A DNA stretch of 64,000 nucleotides from Asterias amurensis (lineage: Eukaryota > Echinodermata > Asteroidea > Forcipulatida > Asteriidae). The notes beneath the pieces were generated by a model that saw only the letters and a list, made by a program, of their open reading frames with translations, did no database searches and was not told the origin of the DNA. Below, piece by piece: positions 21,926-33,934 of this stretch (positions are counted from its first letter, which is position 1; every line of letters begins with the position of its first letter). The position numbers were made by a program, and so were the translations under genes. The stretch is taken from assembly GCF_032118995.1 (NCBI RefSeq), contig NC_092657.1, positions 2,043,891-2,107,890 of the forward strand, in the 5' to 3' direction.

Positions 21926-22322
21926 TTAAAGGCAGTGGACACTATTGGTAATTACTCAAAATACTTATAACATTAAAACCTTACTTGGTGACGAGTAATG
22001 GGGAGAGGTTGATAGTATAAAACATTGTGAGAAACGGCTCCCTCTGAAGTGCCATAGTTTTCGAGAATGAAGTACTTTTTCACGAATTTGATTTCAAGAC
22101 CTCAAGTTTAGAATTTGAGGTCTCGAAATCAAGCGTATGAAAGCACACAACTTTGTGTGACAAGGGTGTTTTTTTCTTTCATTATTATCTCGCAACTTCG
22201 ACGACCGATTGAGCTCAAATTTTCACAGGTTGGTTATTTTATGTATGTGTTGAGATACACCAAGTGAGAAGACTGGTCTTTGACAATTACCAATAGTGTC
22301 CACTGTCTTTATATGGTCCTAA
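21926..22322. mobile_element. MITE-1 copy, full length
   Basis: TTAAAGGCAGTGGACACTAT to ATAGTGTCCACTGTCTTTA. It includes a well-kept central hairpin GATTTCAAGACCTCA...TGAGGTCTCGAAATC. Confidence 0.85.
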
Positions 22323-22920
22323 TACATCAACGTGATCGGTAGAAATACGGAGGCTGAAATCGTGGACCGTCCAAACATGATTTGGGATAAACTCCTCTGG
22401 CGTGACGTTGTGCATGGAATCTCGGTTGCGACCGCTAAATGAATGATGGTCTTAAATGCATTAAGACTTATTTGTGATAAGAAATACTTCAGCTATTGGT
22501 TGTAAACCTATTTTGAGAAAATATTCCCTTCGAAGTAATTGGTTTGAATATTATTCAAACCAAATTACTTCGACTTAAAACATTTTTGCCTGTAAGATGC
22601 AAAAAGGTACTTTTGATTTTTTCCCCAGAATTTTCTTGCAACGGCGATGACAAATCTATGAACCCAGGTTTTAATAGGTTGTTGATTGCATATATAGGGA
22701 TTCACTTTAGTGAGGGTACTAGTCTTTGACAATTACCACAAGTATATATACCCTGCATTTAATTAACTCTAAAATTGTTGTTATTAATCACAGCCAGCTT
22801 CATTAAAGTACGGTACCCATTAAATCACACTTTCTTCACACTGTTGTCATTATACATGCTCCCCTGCACAAATCTCCAACCATAACTCCTCGTAATGATA
22901 TCAGTTCACTCTCTGCGGAT
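22323..22920. other. no recognised feature
   Basis: An inverted pair GAAGTAATTGGTTTGAAT / ATTCAAACCAAATTACTTC lies at 22532-22572. Nothing else is supported. Confidence 0.35.
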
Positions 22921-23430
22921 ATTAAAGGCACTGGATACCTTTGGTAATTGTCAAAGAGCAGTATTCTCACTTGGTGTAAGACCAGTATTCTAACTTGCAT
23001 GGTGTACCTCACCATGTGTAATGACTTATGTAACACTTTACCAATCATACGTTTGAAGGCACTGAACCCGTTTGGTAATTGTCAAAGACCGCAGTATTCT
23101 CACTTGGTGTATCTCAATTATGCATACAAAAACAAATCTATAATTTGGGCTCAAATGGCCATCGAAGTTGCAAGAACATAATGAAAGAAACAAACTACAA
23201 CCTTTTTACACAAGCATTTACGTGCTTTCAGGTGCCTGGACAAGGAACTTAGGCCTGAAGTCTTTTCCAGATTCAAATATTTGAATGAGAAATACATCTT
23301 TCTCAAAAGAATATATTACTCCAGAATGAGCCGTTTCGATTGTGTTATACTATCAACATGTCTCCTTTGCTCGTTATACCAAGTGAGTTGTTATGCTAAT
23401 ATTTATTTGGAGTTAGTGTCCAGTGCCTTT
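22921..23430. mobile_element. MITE-1 fragment followed by a MITE-1 copy
   Basis: A left-end fragment (TTAAAGGCACTGGATACCTT) at about 22921-23050 is followed by a longer copy from GAAGGCACTGAACCCGTTTG to AGTGTCCAGTGCCTTTAA. Both are in the same orientation. Confidence 0.7.
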
Positions 23431-23694
23431 AAAAAAAAAGCGAGATATTACGAACACATCCAATTTACGAATTTCGATTTTTTTTTTCTTCCTCGGCACG
23501 GCGGCAAAGAATCTGCAGCTCCCGGTTCTACAATAAGCTCGAGCCTGTCATCATCGTTCAATTATTTTACGCACAGAGAAGAAAAGCTCGAGAGAGCTTC
23601 GGTAAAATCTGAGCCTCGGTTTTATGTGTCGGTTTGACCTCGCCGCTTTTGAAGTCGTACGAGATGCGCTGATGTAGTCTCTTATACATCTAAT
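23431..23694. other. unassigned, locally GC-richer
   Basis: CCTCGGCACGGCGGCAAAGA and GAGCTCGAGAG-like text. There is an open frame but no domain or splice evidence. Confidence 0.3.
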
Positions 23695-24057
23695 GATTAA
23701 ATGCATGAATTCTATTGGTAATTACTCAAAATAATTGTGAGCATAAAGACTAACTTGGTGACGAGCAATGGAGAGCTGTTGATAGTATAAAACATTGTGA
23801 GAAACGGCTCCCTATGAAGTAACATATGCAATAATATTTGAATTGAATAAAATACCTCAGCTGAGGTATCAAATTCAAGCATCTGAAAGCACACAACTTG
23901 TGCGACAAGGGTGTTTTTTCTATCGTTATTCTCTCGCAACTTCGACGACCAATTGAGTCCAAATTTTCACAGGTTTGTTATTTGATGCATAATGTTGAGA
24001 TACAACAAGTGAGAAGACCGGTCCTTGACAATTACCAAAGGTGTCCAGTGCCTTTAA
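23695..24057. mobile_element. MITE-1 copy
   Basis: From GATTAAATGCATGAATTCTA to AGGTGTCCAGTGCCTTTAA. Its last TTAA (24054-24057) is also the first TTAA of the adjacent MITE-D piece. Confidence 0.75.
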
Positions 24058-24350
24058 GGGTTTAGGTATTTTTTGTAGGACACAAAACACAATATCCACA
24101 TATGTACATTAAACTTATACACGGGTTGAAGTGATGTTGGTAGAGAGCTTCCCTTAAAATTTATTATTACTCACCGAGGTAATACAATTTTCTGAGAATT
24201 GAGTAAAAAGATTCAGGATTTTTTTTTTTGGATCTCATGTACAACTGATTTAAACGACTCTCCTGAAAACATCGCTCTGTGATTTTCACTTTTTTTCTAC
24301 AAAAACCGGTAGACTAATCAAGCTGTAACTTTTAAATACGTGAAGCAAGG
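24054..24350. mobile_element. MITE-D, left-hand part
   Basis: TTAAGGGTTTAGGTATTTTT, GGACACAAAACACAATATCC and GAGCTTCCCTTAAAAT match the left halves of 42309-42666 and 48432-48830. Confidence 0.65.
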
Positions 24351-24667
24351 TGGAAAAGAAATAGTCCCCCCCCCCCCATGAATTTCAGCCAAATTACTTT
24401 ACTGAGATTTCACGGTGGTTTCACTGCAGCAAAGATTTTCTTATTGACACTGCATGCCCTCCTTGCGGCCCATCCTCCAACTCAAGAAAAATTAAACAAA
24501 CACAATCATCTGAAATTGCATTCCGATGGTAAACAAACATTGCTGAACCGTATAAGCAATTTCCGTATCTGAAGATGTGTTATTAAAATTACGTGCACAC
24601 AAAATGCAGATTTCTGGGTGCCACTTGCTGAAAATTATGCAGTAGTTGTGAGTGAGCACCACGTCAA

Positions 24668-24974
24668 AGTTTTAAAGCCATGGTTGTATATCCTATAGTT
24701 GTATACAATAAAATTAAAGACGCACGAAAATGGAGACAGAAAAACACGATTTTTACAGAAGTTTGTGTGCTTTTATAGATGCCTCCTAGAGAGGCTTCAG
24801 GCCTGAAGTATTCCAATACTTTAATAATCTTTTTGTTTAATAACCTCTTTCTCAAAACCTACGTTACTTCACAATGTTTTATGCCTTCAACAACTCTCCA
24901 ATGCTCGTTACCAAGTAAGTTTTTATGCTAACACTTTTTTTTTGAAATTATCAATAGTATCCAGTGCCTTTAAA
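24668..24974. mobile_element. MITE-1 copy, degenerate left side
   Basis: Ends TATCCAGTGCCTTTAA and keeps CCTCTTTCTCAAAACCTACG and CAACTCTCCAATGCTCGTTA. It shares its terminal TTAA with the next copy. Confidence 0.65.
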
Positions 24975-25428
24975 GGCGGTGGACACTTTTGGTAATTACT
25001 CAAAACAATGATTATCTTAAAACTTGTCTTGATTACGAGTAATGGGGAGAGGTTGATCGTCTAAAACATTGTGAAAAACAGCTCCCTCTGAAGTGACGTA
25101 GTTTTTGAGAAAGAAGTAATTTTCCACGAATTTGATTTCGAGACCTCAGATTTAGAATTTGAGGTCTCGAAATCAACCATCTGAAAGCACATAACTTCGT
25201 GTGACCATGGTGCGACAAGGGTTTGTTTTCTTTCATAAATATCTCGCAACTTCGACGACCGATTGAGCTCAAATTTTCACAGGTTTTTTATTTTATGGAT
25301 ATGTTGAGATAAACTAAGTGAGAAGACTGATCTTTGACAATTCAGGGTTATTTTATGCATAAGATACTCAAACTGTGAAGACTAGTCTTTGACAAGTCAC
25401 AATTACCAATAGTGTCCAGTGTCTTTAA
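24971..25428. mobile_element. MITE-1 copy with a short internal duplication
   Basis: TTAAAGGCGGTGGACACTTT to AATAGTGTCCAGTGTCTTTAA (tail). The right side repeats GGTTATTTTATG(C)AT...AAGACT(A/G)(G/A)TCTTTGACAA, so it has duplicated about 60 bp internally. Confidence 0.78.
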
Positions 25429-25984
25429 GAAACTGTTTTTCTCGTGAGGCAGCGATCGTTAGTGCACGATCCTGATGTTATCTTTTTAGGGTAAAAATAT
25501 CCATTAATCAGAGACGGAGCAGGCTCTTCTAATCTGCTTCTCAGATCTGTGTCTTTTCAATTTGCTAAGCTGTTTCCCTGGCGATGAGGCAACCCATCAG
25601 TTTGTCTTATCTAACCCAACATAAGTTCAATTACTTTGCTCAGCGCCCCCCCAGTATTTTCTTCTTTCGGCCCTTCTTGATATCTAGTTTCTTTGATGCT
25701 TGTTTTTCTCTTTCTTAATTTGTTGTTTATCCCTGGGATGGGAGTCCAATCAGTTAAACTCTGTTGTTGTTTTCAAATCTGCAAAGCGGTTGAAAACATT
25801 CAGTTATATAAAATTTGCAAATTGTAAATGAAACATTACAGCGATTTTGCAGTGTATGGATATAATGAATAGTGATATGTGGGACAAGGCTAATGACGGC
25901 ATCATTAGGTAAGCTCCAAGACTGGTTATGAAACAAAATTATCTCTTTCTGTAAACTTTTGTTGTCACAGGCTCTACTGAACCT
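25429..25984. other. no recognised feature
   Basis: No repeats or exons supported. Confidence 0.35.
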
Positions 25985-26226
25985 GGGCCCAATTGCATAG
26001 AGCTGCTAAGCACAAAAATTTGCTTAGCATGAAATTTCTTGCTTGATAAAAACAGGATTACCAACCAAATTTCTATTTGTTGCATATTGCTTGTTACTGG
26101 TATTCAACTGTTGTTTTCTTATCCTGAAAATCACGCGGAAATTTGTTTGGTAATCCTGTTTTAATCAATGAAGAAATTTCATGCTAAGCAAATTTTTGTG
26201 CTTAGCAGCTCTATGCAATTGGGCCC
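25985..26226. mobile_element. MITE-2 copy, full length
   Basis: A long foldback: GGGCCCAATTGCATAGAGCT at the left against AGCTCTATGCAATTGGGCCC at the right. The arms continue through CTAAGCACAAAAATTTGCTT. Confidence 0.88.
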
Positions 26227-26544
26227 TGTTCATCTCATCATTTGGTGTTATCCCATGGACCACACAACAGATTTATAATGCATGTATTCAGGGTGTTATC
26301 TATAACAAGACCTCTTCCGGACTCGTCTTAAAAAAATACAGACGTCGATTGTGGTCCGGAATTAATGAATATACATGAGTGAGTCAGGCAAAAAACAAAA
26401 AACAAATTAATTAATAGCGTTACGTCACACACGCGCTGCTGTATCAATTCCATTGATTGACACTGCGCAAATTAGACCTATGTCACAAAAACATAAGGAC
26501 TATGTGTGTTGTTCCGATTGACACTCTGCTCCGTTAGACCCGTG

Positions 26545-27049
26545 TTTAAAGGCACAGGACACATTTGGTAACAATTGTCAAAAACAGTATTCTCACTTGG
26601 TGTATCCAAACATAGTTATGCAAAAAATAACAACCTGTGAAAAATTGGGCTCAATTGGTCATCGTATTAGCAAGAGAATAATGAAGTGTTGTTTGAAGCT
26701 TTGCATGGTGTGGAGAAATAACAACAAACAAATAAATAGTAAACTTGCGGGTACAACCATGTGTAAATCTCTTAGGGTGAGTGTTGGCTCTGAAGAATAA
26801 TGACAGAAAAACTTCCTTGTTGCTTGACTTTGTCTGTTTTCAGATGCATTAATAAAAGGCTTCATGCTGAAGTATTTTATTATTTATTTGAAGGCCTACC
26901 TCTTTCTCAAAAACTACCTTAGTTTCAGAGTTAGGGAGCCGTTTCTCACAATGTTGTATACTACCAAAAGCTCTCCACTGCTCGTTACCAAGTTAGTTTA
27001 TGCTAACAACTATTTTTGAGTAATAACCATTAGTGTCCAGTGCCTTTAA
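26545..27049. mobile_element. MITE-1 copy with an internal family-E insertion
   Basis: Ends TTAAAGGCACAGGACACATT and TTAGTGTCCAGTGCCTTTAA. About 110 bp at 26690-26805 (GCTTTGCATGGTG, ACAACCATGTGTAAATCTCT, GAGTGTTGGCTCTGAAGAA) is family E, not MITE-1. Confidence 0.75.
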
Positions 27050-27340
27050 AAATAACAAGTACTGTGAGTTGATTGGGTTGAGTTCCGTTGAGAGGAAAGC
27101 TTGGCTCTAAAAACAGGAAGCTGAGCGACAACGAAATGACGCTCTGGGACTCAGCTCGTCGACTTTTATTTTGTTATATCTAATTAAGTGATTTGTTTAT
27201 TTCACACTTGGAAGTAGTCTCATTACAAAGTACAGGTCGTTAATACAATTAAATGAAACAGCTGTCTTAATATGACCGTACTTGTTATTAACTATTATTT
27301 CTCGTTAAAGGGAATAGCAGTGTGGTGACGCGGTCACTGA
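27050..27340. other. no recognised feature
   Basis: Nothing supported beyond ordinary AT-rich sequence. Confidence 0.35.
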
Positions 27341-27344
27341 GCGT

Positions 27345-27560
27345 GTTAAGGACCGGGTTGGTTGTTGACTACTGACTATGGACCGAGCCAAGTCTTCACT
27401 TCGTGGTAATGACCGGGTCAGAACTGTCATAATTTACCCCGGTTCCATGGGAACTGACCCATTTTTGAGGGTCACTTGACCCGGAGGTCAGTATGACCCA
27501 GAAAAGTGTGTCACAATGACCAAGAAATGGGTCAAAATTAAGCAGAATCAAAGGTCAAGC
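27345..27560. repeat. GGTCA/TGACC cluster
   Basis: Many copies of TGACC(C) and GGTCA in both orientations, for example TGACCCATTT, GGGTCACTTGACCCGGAGGTCA and TGACCCAGAAAAG. Similar clusters are at 59535-59640 and 60890-61080. Confidence 0.65.
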
Positions 27561-27567
27561 TATGTAA

Positions 27568-27835
27568 TATCGTTAACGTACAAGACAAGCCTGAATTATC
27601 TTCGATAAGTTGTTCTACGTACAAGATAAGTTTTTGAAGTACGTAGAGGTTTAGACTTATTATGTATAGGTAAGTTTTTAAATAACGTACGTATGTACGT
27701 TCGTGCACGAAATTCTGGAATTATCCTGTACGTGCATGATCTATTCTTGTACGTACACAATTCTTGTACGTACAATACAAGTTCAAACGTACCGTGTACG
27801 TACACGGTAACTTACGTACACGATAAGACCTATTT
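27568..27835. repeat. GTACGTAC array, copy 1
   Basis: Degenerate tandem units built on the palindrome GTACGTAC with CAAGATAA or CACGATAA spacers. About ten GTAC(G) cores lie in 270 bp. The array sits directly right of the GGTCA/TGACC cluster. Confidence 0.75.
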
Positions 27836-28069
27836 GTTTTATTCATGTGGCGACAATCCGTAATATCGTGACTGTTTCGAACCCATTATTTTTTTTCCGT
27901 TATTTGTGAGTGTTATATCAGCATTTATGTAAGCGGCTCATCGACCCTCTTGACACAAAAAGTGCGAGGACAATAGATAGTGCTGCCACTTGAACCACCG
28001 GTGAGGCTAGCTGAGGAATCAGTTTGAAATCAGTTCATTAAAAGTTTACATAGCAATAATGTTACATGT

Positions 28070-28207
28070 ATTTGTGTACAAGGTGCTGCGGCGCAATATG
28101 CTGCCAATCAAACAAGAAACACCAAGCAAACCCTTTCTCTTTTCAATAAGTGTACTGGGTTCTTTTACCTGTGTTTGCGCAATGCACGGGACCAACAGTT
28201 TTACGGT
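28070..28207 (+). mobile_element. SINE-like body fragment
   Basis: GTGTACAAGGTGCTGCGGCG, AAACCCTTTCTCTTTTCAATAAGTG (in parts) and CACGGGACCAACAGTTTTAC match the 3545-3925 family. Confidence 0.6.
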
Positions 28208-28297
28208 AGCTCAGAAGTCAATTTGAAGTCAGAAGCTTTCATTCAAATTGGTGCTCGATATAGCATTTTGAAACCCGTCTCCTATTGTCTCATGCCT

Positions 28298-28515
28298 AAA
28301 GGCACTTGACACTATTGATAATTACTCGAAATAATTTAAAGCAAACAAACTTACTTGGTAACAAGGGTGTTTTTTTTCCTTCCATTGTTATCTCGCAACT
28401 TCGACGACCATTTCAGTTAAAATATTCACAGGTTTGTTTTTAATGCATAGTTGAGATACACCATCGTGACAAGACTGGTCTTCTGGCAATAACAGTGTTC
28501 GCCAGTGTCTTTAAA
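28298..28515. mobile_element. MITE-1 with a large internal deletion
   Basis: Left end TAAAGGCACTTGACACTATT. A jump from ACTTACTTGGTAAC to AAGGGTGTTTTTTTTCC removes the middle. Right end GTTCGCCAGTGTCTTTAA. Another lone left end (AAAGGCACTGGACACTACTA) follows at once. Confidence 0.7.
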
Positions 28516-29790
28516 GGCACTGGACACTACTATTGTTTTTTATCCTTACCAATTCTACACAACACCTTTAATGTTGTCAGTGTCGACCGCTATGTGTTAA
28601 ACTCACTGGACCTTAGCTGTTTGGCTCACATGATTGCATATGCGATCACGGAGAGGTTAATACATGGGGGTTGTTTAAGTGCATGACAAGGCATCTGTTC
28701 GAATCGGTCCGTCGTCAATTTTTATAGCAATCGTAGAAAAGGATCACCAACCACCTTGGAGCAAAATTAATTAAATGTTTACTTATTTAACTACATTTAA
28801 ACTTCATCAAATATTACAGATAAGATTGAAAGTGAAGTAGTTTTTGTTTTTTGTTTTCTTGAATCCGAATAATACTTCAGCCCTGAAGCGAAGCCCTTCT
28901 AAAGCATGTAAAAGCACACCAATTTGCACAACAAGAGTGTTTTGAATGTCTCCTAGGACTAGTCCCAATTCTTTGTGAAATCAACCCCAGTGAATTTAAG
29001 TAGATTCACGAACCGTTAACTTCGCTGTCTGAACGAGCGGGCGAAAGGAGCTTAAAACGTATTGAAATATATGCACCGGCAGGACCGCTTTACGTCAAAT
29101 ACCTGCAATATACCTACATCTTGGGGGAAACGGATATTGGCTCTCGAGCATAATTAATCAGACAGGCTTCGGCATACAGGTGTGGCAATAATAGGGTCAG
29201 GTTCGCCGAATGGCATTTTATATTGATTCGAGAGATTCGATTGTATGACATTAGAAAGTAGTGGATTTTGTTTCCAAGAAAATACAATTTTAAATTTGAT
29301 GAAATTACACTCTGAACACTTCCGGGATTGTCTCAGATTCTGGGTCACAAAGGGCATGACCCATTTACGTGCCACTCTGACATGGAACTGGCTTTAAGAA
29401 GAAGAAAAAACGGAGCCTTAAAAGATGATTGGATTATAAGCAACAGTTTTATCCATTTCTTGGGTTATTGTGGCCATGGTGGTCGGACTGTTGATGTGTT
29501 TTGTTATGTAAAGACAAGCCACTAACAAGAAATATCCAAATGGGTTATTATTGCTCTTTCACTATGCTGAAGGGAATTTGAGTTTACTTGGAAAAGGGTC
29601 TCACATACCGTCTTAACTTTCGTTGATTTTCTTCTCATTTTTAAGACGAAGAGTTCCATAGTGTTCAATAACGCCATCAGAAAATACCCCGCTTGGCACA
29701 CAGTGCCATTTTGTTTTCTTAAACCTAATTGCATTTTCGATCAGCAAGCATTTGGTGGAGAAGACGAAATAAAGTAATGAGGAATTCATG
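28516..29790. other. no gene seen
   Basis: AT-rich. No transposon ends or credible exons recognised. Confidence 0.35.
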
Positions 29791-29798
29791 GAAGCCCC

Positions 29799-30058
29799 AT
29801 GAGTTGTTTTAGAGGCCTACAATTAAACGAGCAAAATGTGTGCGATGTTAAAATTAACAGCCCGCGTCCTAAAGTCTTACGGTCCATAAACTCCCAAACC
29901 AAAGAACCGAACAAGACAACTACTTCTCTTCTGGAAATCTTACTGGACAAATCAAACAGGCTGTTGCTAAGAAACGCATCGTTGGCGAAACTTAAGACGC
30001 CTGGAGTTGGTAATATAACTCCGGGGGTAATCATCTTGAAGAATCCACTTCCTGTGCG
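29799..30058 (+). CDS. possible first or internal coding exon, unknown product
   Basis: Open frame from ATG 29799 running directly into a strong splice donor (CCTGTGCG followed by gtaagt). The frame is protein-like: NSPRPKVLRSINSQTKEP, a leucine-rich SLLEILLDKSNRLLLRNASL, then KTPGVGNITPGVIILKNPL. There is no signal peptide, domain or family I recognise. A short upstream ATG (29787) in poor context precedes it. I could not identify the next exon. The composition and donor favour coding, but this may be chance; the opposite strand is also open here. Confidence 0.35.
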
Positions 30059-30291
30059 GTAAGTAAAGTCTGCAAATCACATGGGAGAATTGACCCCTGT
30101 GTCCCCTTCCGTGTGAACAGGTTGTCTGATTAGATACGTCATCATCCTGGTTTTTCTGGGACACAGACTGAAGTGTGGGTTCAAAGGAATGTTCAAACAT
30201 CTATAAGATATTCATCGTTTATGTGGAATGTGGACTATGGGTGGAAATAAACGGCACGAGCAAAATGTTACGCATAAGTGATGGAGGGAAA
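30059..30291. other. no recognised feature
   Basis: Sequence between the candidate exon and the next MITE. Nothing supported. Confidence 0.3.
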
Positions 30292-30625
30292 AGACACTGA
30301 ACACTGTTGGTAATATTGTCAAAGACTAGCCTTCACAGTTGGTGTATCTCAACATATGCATAAAATAACAAACATGTTTGGTCGTGGAAGTTGTGAGATA
30401 ATAATGAAAGAAAAAACTCCCTTGTTACACGGAGTTGTGTTCTTTCAGATGCTTTATTTCGAAATTCTAAATCTGAGGTTTCGAAATCAAATTCGTTGAA
30501 AATAACTTCTTTCTCGAAAACTACAATACTTATACCGTCAACCGCTCTCCACTACCCTTTACCAATTAAGGTTTAATGCTAATAATTATTATGAATAATT
30601 ACCAATAGTGTCCACTGCCTTTAAT
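30292..30625. mobile_element. MITE-1 copy, left TIR decayed
   Basis: AGACACTGAACACTGTTGGT to ATAGTGTCCACTGCCTTTAA. The central hairpin is partly lost. Confidence 0.78.
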
Positions 30626-30759
30626 GGCCAAAATAAAAAGAATATGAGGCTGTCAGATCAAGCTAAGGCTTGTAGAAGACAGCCTAGACAGACAAACTGT
30701 TATAAATGGGTACACCCAGGGGTATAAATGGGTACCTGCGAGGGTAGAGGTTGATATTG

Positions 30760-30940
30760 TGAATGAAAAGCTTTCGGAGCGCCACGGCAGCTCGGGGCTG
30801 TATACTCCCTAATGGGAGCTGAGAAAGATTAAAGGGATGTTTATTGGCCCAATGACCAGGGGACTAATGTAAAGCGCATTGATACAGTTTATTGTGAAAT
30901 GCGCTATATAAGAACTTGTTATTATTATTATTATTATAGA
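30760..30940 (+). mobile_element. retroposon 3' end with (ATT)n tail
   Basis: CTTTCGGAGCGCCACGGCAG, GTAAAGCGCATTGATACAG, AATGCGCTATATAAGAACTT and then TTATTATTATTATTATTAT. The GCGC/GCGC-TATATAAG-microsatellite layout is a LINE/SINE 3' terminus. Confidence 0.6.
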
Positions 30941-31069
30941 CAAACATGGGAGACATGACAAATAGTTAAATTGACTGGTTGTTTCATTCCGAATTCATTA
31001 ATAATCCCCATAAACCCACATGTTGTTCTTTAGCAGCTTGTGGTTACGTATTCACTCCAAGCGCTTGCT

Positions 31070-31165
31070 TGGTACCCCGATCATCTGACGTCACACTTCG
31101 AGGCGCGTGAACTGCCTCTAAAACCGGCGTGTAGATTCACCTTTGACCTTAGTCATTTCACATAG
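31070..31165. repeat. repeat N (DR1 + CRE), inverted copy
   Basis: TGACGTCA (31086-31093), CACTTCGAGGCGCGTGA, then TCACCTTTGACCT (31137-31149), the exact reverse complement of AGGTCAAAGGTGA. Confidence 0.65.
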
Positions 31166-31575
31166 AGATACGCAGTCAAATTCTTTTTTTTTTTTACAAA
31201 AGGGATCATTACGTCTATAAAACTGTCATTAGTTACCTTATATATCTGAGTAGACGATACGTGTTAGACACACTATATGTTAGGACAGGATTCCAGACAC
31301 CCTTGAGTCTTAATAAGAGCGACAACTACAATCTTAATCAAAGGCTCAGAATGAGTGAAATTCAATCTCCGATTACATGTTGAAACTTGTTGAAACTCAC
31401 ACCCGATGCAGTTTTTAGCTCTCTATTTCGTGGAATTTTAACAACCGTTGTCTGGAACAAAGTGCATGACCCTTTTTGACGGGGAATCCCTCAGACACCG
31501 AACAGACATGACCATTTTAACGTTATGGAAGGGAAAGTCCCGTCACTTTACGTCACACAGTGTAAAGTCAGCCAC
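31166..31575. other. no recognised feature
   Basis: Nothing supported. Confidence 0.35.
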
Positions 31576-32188
31576 TTTAAAGGCACTGATGGACACTATT
31601 GGTAATAACTCATAATCATTAACATTAAAACTTACTTGGTAAAGGAATAGTGGAGAGCTGCTGATAGTGTAAAATATTGTGAGTGTGAAGTTTCTGTTTG
31701 TCCTTTTGTTGAAGTCATTAGAGAGGCGTAAAGCACCATGGCGTTGTGTGAAAATAAGCCCCTCTAAGCAAAACAAAACAAAAACGAACAACAGCTACAA
31801 AACAAAAACAAGCTTTGTTCAAATCAGTACACATCGTATGATTTATTATTATGTAATACTAGTTTTAATGAGGCATTTAAAACCATAGAGGATCTATTTC
31901 ATAAACAGAGAATACTTTGAGTTATAAACAACCATTTTAAAAATAGCGTAGACCTTGAAGGTCCTGTACTGTTTCTTTACATATTCTTATTACAACTATA
32001 AGGAGCCTGGGCAGACAAAGATCTGTTGATAGATATGTAACATGGTGCCCCCCCCCCCCGCCGTCTGATGACCAATTCGATGACCATTGAGTCAAAATTT
32101 CCATAGTTTTTTTAAATTCTTATTTAGGTTGGGATACACCAAGTGAGTAATGGTCTTTGACAATATTACCAAACGTCCAGTGTCTTTA
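31576..32188. mobile_element. MITE-1 copy interrupted by about 370 bp
   Basis: Left TTAAAGGCACTGATGGACAC to AATATTGTGAGTG near 31685. Unrelated sequence lies at 31690-32060 and includes a C-run. MITE-1 text then returns (GATGACCATTGAGTCAAAAT) and ends CCAAACGTCCAGTGTCTTTAA (tail). Confidence 0.65.
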
Positions 32189-33930
32189 ACCGTCTCCTCA
32201 CGAAAGCAGACACAAAAATACCAAACATCAGCCTGAAATAAAATCCGGCAATTTGTTCCGTTTCCTGCAAAAAGGGAGAATCCTCCAGAGCTCCCTCGAG
32301 TGCAAGCTTAGGTTATTTATAGCTAGTCGTGCGTCGTTGTTTAATGCCTTTAAGCACAGAACTTGTCACCGCATTTGTTATTTTCGGCAAAAGGATTTTT
32401 ATTTTTTTATTTTTTTATAACTCTCTCCGTCACGACGGCGAGCACAAAGATCACTCGACTCATGCATTCATTCTATTTTTTATATACTCAAGCGGTAATA
32501 ATGAATGTGATATAATTCATTTATGAGGTACTTTTTAAAGATTAAATGCTGACAAGAGTACAAACAAAAACATCGCTTATAGTCGTTTGATGGAATCTTA
32601 AGTCTGTAAACCTGACTCCAAAAGGAGAAAAAAATCACAGTGAAAAACAAGATCTGGGATAAACAACCTTCGGGTAGTTTGTATGTTTTTTAGCCTTTAA
32701 AAATAGAAAAACTGAAGAAGAAAAAGAAGAAGAAGCACGTTCAAACAGCCCGGGTGCCTCATCAAGCCAAAGTAGTGATTTCGAAAAGGCTTTTCGTCTT
32801 CGCATCTAAAATCTACAACCCTAACCACCCCCCTCTCTCCGCCTCCTAAAAAGATATATATACAAATACAAAAATTAAAATAAATACAGTAAATAAACAA
32901 TGAGCGTCAACTAAAGTACAGGTTTAAATTAATTCAAAGTAAGAGAAATAGGACAACAAATCCCACCAGTCCATGTTTTAATTACTGACTCAATGATTTT
33001 ATGTAGATTTCTTTTTGTGTGAGTCGTGATTCGGCAATCAGGATGCAGAGTCAGAGGGGATTTTACCGACCTTCCCAGCTTCGATGAGTCATGCTTCTAT
33101 GAAAGAGATATATAGATCTACTCACTGTTACATAACACATGTCCAACTACAGACTCGGGTGAATAATATGATGTTGCATGCTACTGCGTGTGGACTGCGT
33201 GTGCGTATGCGCGTGTATCGTTGGACGGTATGCGTTGTGTGTACCGTACTGACGGACTGCGTGCGGTGGACGGCGGGAGCGACCTTATATGCTGGGTCTT
33301 TAGACAATGGAACAATGAACACCAATTGAGAGTTCTTTGTTCAACATGAACCCCCACAAGGGAATTCTTTAGAAAAGGGAACAATAGAACAGCAATAGCA
33401 ACCCACAAGCAGGTTCCGTAGAGTTGCGTGCGTGTCTGCGACTGTGTGTATCATCCTTTGCGGACTCCGTGCGCGGTATAAACCGCATGGCAAAAGAATA
33501 CCGTAAGAAAACCTTGATTAAGGCTGCAGTCCTGTGCGCGTGACCGCTCGGCCACGACATGCCACAATTCCCATCAGCGCCATTTGTCTTTGCATTCGGT
33601 CATTACTGTATGTCCCACAGGGTACACTTTACGGCCCACTGAAAGTCATGCTCGACCACAAATGGTTTCCATTACGACTGCCAGTCAGCCACATCATTAT
33701 TCAAATAAAAATCTGCAGCAGAAAAAAAGTATGCGCTTTACTTTGTATTCCCACAAGCCATATAACAGTTGATGGATCATTGAATTAAAGAGATAGGTAA
33801 TACATAGGCGCGTCTGAAATTAAAGTAATTCTAGCAAAAATACAAGTTCAGTTCTATGCATGTGTACTTTTTGTTGAATCAAACACTTTCAGTCACATCA
33901 GTAGTATATTTAAATATGCAGTAGAACTCC
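32189..33930. other. no gene seen; GC-rich patch at 33170-33560
   Basis: Mostly AT-rich. The GC-rich patch (GTGTGGACTGCGTGTGCGTA and related text) has GTG/GCGTG simple-sequence character and frames on both strands. I cannot support a gene. Confidence 0.3.
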
Positions 33931-33934
33931 GCGC

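Noticed and set aside
22532..22572. Inverted repeat GAAGTAATTGGTTTGAAT / ATTCAAACCAAATTACTTC as a terminator or element end
   Set aside because: Isolated short hairpin in a eukaryotic context with no flanking duplication or second copy seen.
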